A stretch of DNA of 20,854 nucleotides from an uncultured Lachnospiraceae bacterium. Lineage in GTDB: Bacteria; Bacillota; Clostridia; Lachnospirales; Lachnospiraceae. The notes below the pieces were generated by a model. That model was not told the origin of the DNA. It was given only the letters and a program-made list of their open reading frames with translations, and made no database searches. Position 1 is the stretch's first letter, and every line of letters starts with the position of its first letter. Made by a program: the position numbers and the translations under genes. This document shows, in pieces, positions 13,771-20,433 of this stretch. The stretch lies in the NCBI GenBank assembly GCA_946631935.1, contig CAMPAP010000069.1, positions 1 to 20,854 on the forward strand, in the 5' to 3' direction.

Positions 13771-16090
13771 TTTGGGCATCTCCTGATGCTTGCTGTTTGG
13801 CTACGATGGAATAAACATAAGGAAAATACGAGTTGTAAATTACTTTTCTGTTAAACGAAACCTTGTTGGCAACTATCGCATTATGTCTCTTGATATATGC
13901 TTCGCCGACATCTTCGTAACCCGGATTGGGAGTAAAGGTTCCGGTGGATGCGATATATGTACCCACCTCCGTCTTCCAGTTATAGCCACTGTCAAAATAC
14001 AGTCCTTCTGCATTGGACAGAACATCGCGTCCGATGTAAAGTCTTGAATCCCATTCACAGCCGAACAGATTGAGAAGCGTGGGCAGGATATCAAGAGGAG
14101 AAGTGGGCTTGTCGATTATTATGGGGTCCATATCTTCCAGGACACCGCACCAGATGATGGCACGGTTCTTGTCTCTTGCAAGCTGTGAATCCACCTTGTA
14201 TCCGTACAGCTCATCGAGATAAGGAAGATTGCCCAGATAACTTCCGTTGGTAAGTCCGTAAGGAAAGTGATCGGGAGCAAGCGCTATTACCGTATCATCC
14301 TCAAGTCCGTTATCTTCAAGATACTGGAGAGTATATTCAAGTGCATACTCCAGCTCAAGATTTGCCGCTATATACGCTCTTACAGGTTCAGAATAATCTA
14401 TACCCTTCTCTTCGCACCAGGCATCTATGACAGCCTTGTTTTTCCTGGACATGGCATTTGAAGTAAAATCGTACCTGCTGTGGGCACTTACCGTCATGTA
14501 ATAGATATTGAATGGCCTGTGATCTGAATAAAGAGGAAGCGTTCCCTGCATCATCTCAAGATCGCTTTCCGGCCATGCTCTTGATATGAGCTTTTCCATT
14601 CCGTTTCCGAAACCCATGAAGCCTTCACTGTATCCCAAAAGATTGTGGGTTATATTTCTGCTGTAATAAAGGTCATCATTGTCATGGAAAGCCATTCCGT
14701 AATAACCCTTATCGGCTCCCAGCATGGATCCCATATTGGTATACGATCCCTGGGCAGTCATGGTAAGCATTGAATCGCCGCCTGCCAGGGGCATCAGACC
14801 GAAGATAAGCTCGAACTCCCCGCCTGTTGTTCCGGCGGTTGCCTGCTCATAATAGTCGTTAAAATTAATGCCTTTTGTGGAAAGCCTGTACAGAGCGGGA
14901 GTCAGCTCCGGATCTATGATGCTTCCGGAAAAAGCCTCTGCACAGAAAATGATCAGATTCTTTCCTTCAAACAGTCCGGTGTATTCATTTTTTGAAGAAG
15001 GTGTAAGGGATGCAACATAAGAGTTTAGAGTGGAGAAATCATCTCCCTGTGCAGCAAGCGCTTCAAAATCTATATCGTATGCATTAACGCCGTATTCGAT
15101 CTTCGTCCGGGCTGCCTGCTGAGCTTCACTTTCGGAATCCGTTCCTGTAGGAGTTCCTGAAAGGCCGTCGTCTTCGCCCCCTGTGCCTTCAGTCAGCGCA
15201 TCAGGTCCGTAAAGATCCTCATCCACTACGATGAAATCCGACATCTCATTTTTGTCGGTACCGACATACTTGATATCAAGGATCAGGGAATTGGCCAGTC
15301 CGTAATTCATAACGCTGGACTGGAAATTATATCTTTCGCCGAAGGTCTCTTTATCCACTGCGGAAACGGATATCATTATCATCATAGCCGCAGCTGCCAG
15401 GAGACAGAAGCCCGCAGGTATAAGCCCTGCCGCATAACGCATCTGGCGATTGGCCATAACCTCGTCATGAGGCACCTCTTCAGGTTCTGATTCAAGCTCC
15501 GGAGTGATGTCCTCATCCGCAAGATCGATAACATCCATTTCGGGAACATCGCCGGATTCCTTTTCCAAATGGGAATAAGATCCGTCTCTTTGCTGCTTCT
15601 TCAGCTTTCCGCATTTTAATCCCGCTATGATCCGTCTTCCGAATATGCACCACATGATCGTGGGAATACTGAACAGAATAATATGTGATATTCCGTCCAC
15701 ACTCACAATAAGGACCCTGATGTCCTCACCGAATCCCTTGGCAGCATCCGCAGCAGCGTTGAAGATCGTATATAGATCATAAAAAACCGCAAACTGCCTT
15801 TGTATGAACAGCTCCACAAGAAACCATACTTCCGTCGCAACAAGGGAAAAAACAGCGATGATATTGGCAAATACTTTGGGCAGCATGTACACCACCACCG
15901 CCAGTGCGCTTCCTATGAGAAGCGAAAAAACAAACATGTAAAAAACGGAAAAATCGATAATAAAAGCCGAAACGGAATATTTAAATAAAAGTTCCGTATA
16001 AAAAAACGATATGGCAAAAAAAACCACCGTCAAAAATGCCGATAATGAATAAGAAACCTTTCCGGTTTTATTCTTTTTAAAAATCTTCAT
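13745..16090 (-). CDS. LTA synthase family membrane sulfatase (phosphoglycerol transferase type)
   Basis: This 781-residue protein has five membrane helices (about 12-34, 38-69, 73-96, 130-150, 218-244) and an outer sulfatase-fold domain. Metal and catalytic residues match LtaS: E385 (FCAEAFSG), probable nucleophile T421 (AGTTGGEFEL), H469 to R478 (FHDNDDLYYSRN, like the substrate-binding H/R segment), H537 (VSAHSRYDF) and D607-H608 (PDHFPYG). LtaS enzymes transfer phosphoglycerol from phosphatidylglycerol to a glycolipid or other acceptor. It is longer than S. aureus LtaS (about 650) because of an acidic cytoplasmic insert at 151-217 between helices 4 and 5 and an acidic, Thr/Gly-rich outer linker at about 295-327. 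It overlaps the kinase gene, suggesting control of, or sensing by, the kinase. The acceptor is unknown. The ATG at 16090 has a weak ribosome binding site. Confidence 0.9.
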   Translation of the reverse strand: MKIFKKNKTGKVSYSLSAFLTVVFFAISFFYTELLFKYSVSAFIIDFSVFYMFVFSLLIGSALAVVVYMLPKVFANIIAVFSLVATEVWFLVELFIQRQFAVFYDLYTIFNAAADAAKGFGEDIRVLIVSVDGISHIILFSIPTIMWCIFGRRIIAGLKCGKLKKQQRDGSYSHLEKESGDVPEMDVIDLADEDITPELESEPEEVPHDEVMANRQMRYAAGLIPAGFCLLAAAAMMIMISVSAVDKETFGERYNFQSSVMNYGLANSLILDIKYVGTDKNEMSDFIVVDEDLYGPDALTEGTGGEDDGLSGTPTGTDSESEAQQAARTKIEYGVNAYDIDFEALAAQGDDFSTLNSYVASLTPSSKNEYTGLFEGKNLIIFCAEAFSGSIIDPELTPALYRLSTKGINFNDYYEQATAGTTGGEFELIFGLMPLAGGDSMLTMTAQGSYTNMGSMLGADKGYYGMAFHDNDDLYYSRNITHNLLGYSEGFMGFGNGMEKLISRAWPESDLEMMQGTLPLYSDHRPFNIYYMTVSAHSRYDFTSNAMSRKNKAVIDAWCEEKGIDYSEPVRAYIAANLELEYALEYTLQYLEDNGLEDDTVIALAPDHFPYGLTNGSYLGNLPYLDELYGYKVDSQLARDKNRAIIWCGVLEDMDPIIIDKPTSPLDILPTLLNLFGCEWDSRLYIGRDVLSNAEGLYFDSGYNWKTEVGTYIASTGTFTPNPGYEDVGEAYIKRHNAIVANKVSFNRKVIYNSYFPYVYSIVAKQQASGDAQSETETDEN

Positions 16091-16100
16091 AATACTTCAA

Positions 16101-16367
16101 TCAGCCGTGCAGACCCCTTGCCTGACGATCCATATCCTCTACTACGATGTCATAAATCTCACCCAGTGTCCTGCAATATTCAAGGATCTTCCAGGGCTCG
16201 TTGGTATGGAAATGAATCTTCACAAGTTCTTCATCTCCCGCAGCCACAAGGCTGTCTCCCACAAAATTCTCGGTGATATAATCCCTGATCTCATCTTCGT
16301 CAAGATCCTCGTTCTCGCTCTCGATGAGAAGCTGTGTGTCATATCTGAATTCAATACTCTGTTCCAT
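16101..16367 (-). CDS. Free-standing FakA/YloV middle-domain-like protein
   Basis: This 88-residue soluble protein resembles the segment following the DhaL kinase domain in FakA/YloV (Dak1_2 region). That segment normally reads YGYCTE, then an acidic DxDEDExR, then GDSLVVVGDEDLVKVHVHTNDPGKVLEYA, then GELxxIxIENM. Here the counterparts are FRYDTQ (7-12), DLDEDEIRDY (21-30), GDSLVAAGDEELVKIHFHTNEP (37-58), ILEYCRTLGEIYDI (61-74) and VEDMDRQ. The two histidines (H52, H54) are kept, but the Cys of the first motif is Asp. No kinase domain is present, so it cannot phosphorylate fatty acids by itself; it may bind a DegV/FakB-type fatty acid carrier. An AGGAGG precedes ATG 16367. It sits between mtnN and the sulfatase gene, only 10 bases from the latter. 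Confidence 0.75.
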   Translation of the reverse strand: MEQSIEFRYDTQLLIESENEDLDEDEIRDYITENFVGDSLVAAGDEELVKIHFHTNEPWKILEYCRTLGEIYDIVVEDMDRQARGLHG

Positions 16368-16399
16368 AGTTCCTCCTATTAAAAAACATTTTTACGTGT

Positions 16400-17098
16400 T
16401 CAGATTTCCTTGAGCATGTCAGCAACAAGCTTTGCACAGTGGCGTGCTGCGGCTTTTTCAAATGTAGGATAATCCTCCTCGGCGGAACCGTCCGCTTTAT
16501 CGGATATAGCCCTGATTATCACAAAAGGCACACCGTTAAGATATGCACACTGTGCAATGGAAGCTCCCTCCATCTCCGCACAGTCTGCCTCAAAATTCGT
16601 AATGATACGGTTCTTCACCTCGGAACTAGATATAAACTGGTCACCGCTTGCAACCCTTCCAACACGGAAGTTTAAGTCAGGCTGGGTCTGACTGATGCAT
16701 TTTTCAGCCGCTTCAATAAGGTGTGCATCAGCGGGAAATTCCCTGACTCCAAGTTGGGGCACCTCACCAATCTTGTAATTAAAGATGGTAACATCAACAT
16801 CATGATGAACCGCATCCTTTGAGATGAGAATATCTCCGATGTTAAGGTCATTGTTTAGAGAGCCCGCAACACCTGTGTTGATAATATGTGTAACATCAAA
16901 AAGATCACACAGGATCTGTGCACACAAAGATGCGTTCACCTTACCTATCCCGCATCTTACGACTACCACATCAATACCGCCTATCCTTCCGGCATTAAAT
17001 TCCATTCCCGCTTTTTTGGTGACCACGGGATCTTTAAGCTGTCCCTTGAGAGAACTGACCTCCAGCTCCATTGCTCCGATTATTCCGACTTTTACCAT
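16400..17098 (-). CDS. mtnN: 5'-methylthioadenosine/S-adenosylhomocysteine nucleosidase
   Basis: The product hydrolyses MTA and SAH (and 5'-deoxyadenosine) to free adenine and a thioribose, recycling the by-products of SAM use. The protein is 232 residues, usual for the family. Catalytic E13 is in GIIGAMELEV, the purine-pocket region is HIINTGVAGSL (71-81), ribose contact E177 is in AEMEGAS and the general acid D200 is in RAISDKAD. The start is ATG 17098, because GGAGG lies 5-6 bases upstream; the frame runs open to 17131, but that extension has no such site. It is the first gene of the long minus-strand run and has a leader with two palindromes. SAM-using enzymes (the rRNA methyltransferase) are encoded later in the run. 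Confidence 0.96.
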   Translation of the reverse strand: MVKVGIIGAMELEVSSLKGQLKDPVVTKKAGMEFNAGRIGGIDVVVVRCGIGKVNASLCAQILCDLFDVTHIINTGVAGSLNNDLNIGDILISKDAVHHDVDVTIFNYKIGEVPQLGVREFPADAHLIEAAEKCISQTQPDLNFRVGRVASGDQFISSSEVKNRIITNFEADCAEMEGASIAQCAYLNGVPFVIIRAISDKADGSAEEDYPTFEKAAARHCAKLVADMLKEI

Positions 17099-17139
17099 AA
17101 GGTCCTCCGAATAAATCATCAACCATGACAAAACAAATA

Positions 17140-17170
17140 CACAAATATCTCTATTTGTGAAATGTGCACA
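17140..17170. promoter_or_regulatory. Two palindromes in the mtnN leader
   Basis: CACAAATA (17140-17147) and TATTTGTG (17152-17159) are a perfect 8-base inverted repeat with a 4-base loop. Three bases further on lies TGTGCACA (17163-17170), a perfect 8-base palindrome. Both lie 42-72 bases before the mtnN ATG, in AT-rich DNA. They could be operators or an RNA hairpin in the leader. No known riboswitch (SAM, SAH) consensus is visible to me. Confidence 0.45.
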
Positions 17171-17198
17171 AAACCTTTGTTATTTTACCATAAATATG

Positions 17199-17239
17199 TC
17201 GGTTTTACTATATCTTAAAGAAGAAAACCGATCTTTTTT
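17199..17239 (+). terminator. Hairpin with T-run in the EAL-gene/mtnN gap, oriented for plus-strand transcripts
   Basis: TCGGTTTT (17199-17206) pairs with AAAACCGA (17224-17231) across a 17-base loop and is followed on the plus strand by TCTTTTTT. As a terminator it would stop plus-strand, that is antisense, transcription before the EAL gene. On the minus strand the hairpin begins 13 bases after the EAL gene stop, but the T-run is replaced by an A-run before the stem, so it would be a weak terminator for the EAL mRNA. Stem strength is moderate. Confidence 0.4.
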
Positions 17240-17244
17240 ACGTA

Positions 17245-19323
17245 TCAGTATTTATTGGCCTTGCGGGCTTTCATACTCTCTTCAAAGCCTTCACCGGTGA
17301 TGGGCTCGGAAAAGAAGAAGCCCTGGATCAGGTCGCAGCCCTGGCTTGCAAGGAAATCAACCTGTTCCTTCTGTTCCACGCCCTCTGCCACCGTCTTCAT
17401 ATTAAGGGCAGCCGCAAGCTTTATGGTCTCGGCAACGACAAGTCTGCCTCTTTCGCCGGCATTGTCTCCGCGGAAGAATTCGGCATCGATCTTAAGAACA
17501 TCAAGAGGCATATCCTTCAGGGAATTGAGGGATGAATATCCTGATCCGAAATCGTCCATGGATACCTTGAATCCGTATTCCCTTAACTTATCAATTGTTT
17601 TTACAAGAGCGTTCTTGTCATCAAAGAAAGCACTCTCCGTCAGTTCGATCTCTATGAGCTCTCTGGGCGTTCCAACCTTGTCGACGATATCCCTGATCTG
17701 CTCCGCGAGATCCTCTTCGATAAAATGTGCCCTGGACACGTTGACCGATACGGGTACGCAATTATATCCCCCGTCGTACCACTTCTTCTGGTCCCTTGCC
17801 ACATGCTCGATCATGTAGTGGTCTATCTTTGTTATAAAACCGTTGGATTCAAAAATCGGGATAAATTTCCCGGGAGAAATGAACCCGAATTCCGGTGACT
17901 GCCAGCGGACAAGCGCCTCCGCTCCCTTAAGTTCCTGGGTTATGGGATCATACTTGGGCTGGTAATAAACGAGGAACTGCTCATTTTCCAGAGCTTCCAT
18001 GGCATGAGCCTCCACCTGGTCCTGCCATTTTTTCTCCTCCACAAGCTTTACGTCAAAGAATGCGATGGATGAACCCTCATTGGAAGGAATTGTCCCTCTT
18101 GCGGTACAGGCATTGTTGTACTCAATTTCAAGGTCGATATCCTTACGTCTTACGATCTTTCCGTCCCTGTCTCTGGAAGGCAGCAGAACACTGGCTCCGA
18201 TATGATAGGTGAAATTAATGCTTCCTTCGATATTTTCAAGTTCCTTTATCAGGAGATTAAGCCTGTCCACTATGTGATCCTGATTCGTAACTTTCAAAAG
18301 GAGCATGAACTCTTCGGGATTTCCGTGGGCATACAGCTCACCTTTTTTCAGATGCTCACCAATCTTTTTGTATATGGTACGGAGTATCTCTTCACCCTCG
18401 GAAACCGAATGACACAGACAGAAGGTATTGTATTTGGCAAAAAACAGATTGACCACAACATACTGATAAGATGCATTGCGCCGTCTGCTTAATATCTTTT
18501 CACCGTTATAGTAAAACCACATCCTGTTATGGCCCTTGGTGACAAGATCAAAGAAGAACAGTTTCATTGCCCTTGCCTGGCTTCTGATATTGCCCACCAT
18601 ATTGACGATGAAAAGAAGGAAGATAACGAGAAACAGGACCAAAAATACACCGCTTACGATCACAAGGAACATAAGGTCCCCGATATTGATCGTCACATAG
18701 CCCTTACCGATAAAAAAGACATCTTTGTCATCAAGCTTTGTGCCTATCCAGATGGGAAGCCTGACCTGCTCGGAACTGCCAAGACTGAATGCAAAATCCG
18801 CGGCCTGATCCGAAGGATCGTAACCCTCGAGATCTTCGTCCAGATCATCATCCGATATCTCGGAAATGATCTTTCTTATTCCGGCCCAGTCAAAACCTAT
18901 ATCACCGGTCCTGTCGATACTGATAAAGGAATATCTGGTATCGTTATAGAAGATCACCGGGTAATCTCCCCTGAAATCAGATGCACTATTGCCCTCATAG
19001 TCACAGGTATTATAAACATCCCCGTAAAGCAGATCCCCCGTGCCAGCATCTCTTATGATGAACTCCGCTCCGCTGTCGCCGATAAGCTTAAGGACCTGTT
19101 CGGAAAAAGCCTCATCCTCACTTTCGTCATATACAGTCGAAAGATACAGAACCTTTTCACACTCCGTAGACAGTTTTGTTATGAGAAGATAATTGACAAA
19201 GATGACCAGAGCATATACCAGGATGCCCACAGCCGCTATACAGGCAAGAAGAAAAAGAACTATGGAAAGCCAGCCGTTTTTCTTCTTCAGTTTTGAGATC
19301 CTTTTGATGTGTTTTCCGCGCAT
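17245..19323 (-). CDS. Membrane EAL-domain c-di-GMP phosphodiesterase with degenerate GGDEF domain
   Basis: This 692-residue sensor enzyme has helices at about 19-49 and 213-243 that bracket an external Cache-like sensing domain (about 50-212). A GGDEF-type domain (about 265-425) is degenerate: the active loop reads GNPEEF at 334-339, so cyclase activity is not expected. The EAL domain (about 435-690) keeps every key residue: E469 (EAL), N528 (VNVS), E560 (ELTES), D590-D591 (DDFGSGYSS), K611 (LKID), E647 (AEGVE) and Q667. It should hydrolyse c-di-GMP to pGpG in response to an outside signal. The start ATG 19323 has AAGGGG 7-8 bases upstream and an extended -10 promoter just before. It is transcribed toward mtnN. 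Confidence 0.95.
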   Translation of the reverse strand: MRGKHIKRISKLKKKNGWLSIVLFLLACIAAVGILVYALVIFVNYLLITKLSTECEKVLYLSTVYDESEDEAFSEQVLKLIGDSGAEFIIRDAGTGDLLYGDVYNTCDYEGNSASDFRGDYPVIFYNDTRYSFISIDRTGDIGFDWAGIRKIISEISDDDLDEDLEGYDPSDQAADFAFSLGSSEQVRLPIWIGTKLDDKDVFFIGKGYVTINIGDLMFLVIVSGVFLVLFLVIFLLFIVNMVGNIRSQARAMKLFFFDLVTKGHNRMWFYYNGEKILSRRRNASYQYVVVNLFFAKYNTFCLCHSVSEGEEILRTIYKKIGEHLKKGELYAHGNPEEFMLLLKVTNQDHIVDRLNLLIKELENIEGSINFTYHIGASVLLPSRDRDGKIVRRKDIDLEIEYNNACTARGTIPSNEGSSIAFFDVKLVEEKKWQDQVEAHAMEALENEQFLVYYQPKYDPITQELKGAEALVRWQSPEFGFISPGKFIPIFESNGFITKIDHYMIEHVARDQKKWYDGGYNCVPVSVNVSRAHFIEEDLAEQIRDIVDKVGTPRELIEIELTESAFFDDKNALVKTIDKLREYGFKVSMDDFGSGYSSLNSLKDMPLDVLKIDAEFFRGDNAGERGRLVVAETIKLAAALNMKTVAEGVEQKEQVDFLASQGCDLIQGFFFSEPITGEGFEESMKARKANKY

Positions 19324-19359
19324 GACAAAGCCCCTTCATAACAATAATTCAACATATCG

Positions 19360-19368
19360 ATTATACCA
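19360..19368 (-). promoter_or_regulatory. Extended -10 promoter for the EAL gene
   Basis: On the minus strand TGGTATAAT is a perfect extended -10 (TGnTATAAT), placing transcription start about 30 bases before the ATG at 19323. No good -35 is seen, which is acceptable with an extended -10. Confidence 0.65.
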
Positions 19369-19423
19369 AAATACGCTCCCCATTGGTGAATTTTCCTTAA
19401 AATAGTAATTTCGGAACGAATTA

Positions 19424-19432
19424 TGCTAAAAT
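19424..19432 (+). promoter_or_regulatory. Extended -10 promoter for the plus-strand membrane gene pair
   Basis: TGCTAAAAT fits an extended -10 (TGnTAnnnT) 30 bases before the GTG start at 19462. With the divergent promoter at 19360-19368 it accounts for most of the 138-base gap between the two genes. Confidence 0.5.
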
Positions 19433-19461
19433 TGGTAAAGATTTATGAGGAGTAAACGTTT

Positions 19462-20433
19462 GTGGCCAAAAAGGTAATAAGCATACTCGGAAAGATCCTT
19501 CTGATCCTTTCCATAGTATTTGTTGTGATAAAAGTAAAAAAACTCGGGATCGATTTTTCGGCGATACAGGACATCCCGAGGCTTATGGTTGTCTTTTTTG
19601 AAGCCCTCATCCTCAGCATCCTGGGAACTTTTCTACTGGCATATATCTGGAGTGACTGGATCAAAGCACTTTCAGAGAAAGAAGTTTCCCGAAAAAAAGC
19701 TTTATCAATCTATGGAAAATCGGTCATAGGAAAATATCTGCCGGGCAATGTGATGCACTATGTTGAAAGAAACATCTTTGCCGCAGATTACGGACTGTCC
19801 CAAAAAAAGATCACCCTTTCAACCGTTATGGAGATCATTTCCCAGGTGTTGTCCGCTCTCATCGTATCGGCAATCCTGCTTCCTTCTTTTATGTGGAACA
19901 GGATCTACAAAGCGATAGAAGACAGACTATACATACTGGCAATTATAGGTATCGCCGGCACAGTACTGTTCATTGTTCTTTTGATCATTGCGATAAAAAG
20001 ATTCCATGATTCGGGAGATCTTTTCGGGGCAAAGCCCGGCACATTCCTGAAGACATTTATTAAGGCTGTAGTTCTGAGCACAGTCTATATCCTGAGCGGC
20101 GGACTGGGAATGCTGTTCATTGCAATAAACGTAATCGGACAACTGCCTGCAGGAAGTGCAAGACTGATACTGTCATCATATTCCGCAGCATGGGTTTGCG
20201 GCTTTGTTATTCCCGGGGCTCCGGGTGGCATCGGTGTAAGAGAAGCGATCCTGACGGTGCTCTTACAAAGCAGATTCGGAACATCCCTTATGTTCATGGT
20301 GATCTTTCACAGACTGATCACCATAATCGGTGACTTCTGTGTTTATGTAATATCAAGATTCCTGCTGCCGCTTGCTGACAGAGGCAGTGAGAATACTAAA
20401 TCCCATCCGGAGAAAAAGATAAATGAAGATTAA
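19462..20433 (+). CDS. Lysylphosphatidylglycerol-synthase transmembrane family protein (UPF0104/flippase-like)
   Basis: This 323-residue membrane protein has about seven or eight helices. Two signatures identify the family: GKSVIGKYLPGNVMHYVER at 85-103 and FVIPGAPGGIGVREAIL at 248-264. Members are the flippase half of MprF or stand-alone proteins such as AglD that are linked to lipid or glycolipid handling. No C-terminal aminoacyl-transferase domain is present, so it is not a complete MprF and would not by itself lysinylate lipids. The start is GTG at 19462 with GAGGAG 9 bases before. It overlaps the next gene (ATG at 20423) by 11 bases. The partner gene is another membrane protein, suggesting joint action on a lipid-linked glycan; this is inference. 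Confidence 0.88.
   Translation: MAKKVISILGKILLILSIVFVVIKVKKLGIDFSAIQDIPRLMVVFFEALILSILGTFLLAYIWSDWIKALSEKEVSRKKALSIYGKSVIGKYLPGNVMHYVERNIFAADYGLSQKKITLSTVMEIISQVLSALIVSAILLPSFMWNRIYKAIEDRLYILAIIGIAGTVLFIVLLIIAIKRFHDSGDLFGAKPGTFLKTFIKAVVLSTVYILSGGLGMLFIAINVIGQLPAGSARLILSSYSAAWVCGFVIPGAPGGIGVREAILTVLLQSRFGTSLMFMVIFHRLITIIGDFCVYVISRFLLPLADRGSENTKSHPEKKINED

Noticed and set aside
17099..17131. N-terminal extension of mtnN to an upstream ATG
   Set aside because: GGAGG sits inside the extension at the right distance from ATG 17098, and the family protein begins with (M)xxxGIIGAM.
18529..19296. A 255-codon plus-strand open frame opposite the EAL gene
   Set aside because: No promoter or ribosome binding site, and the translation is rich in unlikely residues; it mirrors the third-position bias of the real gene.
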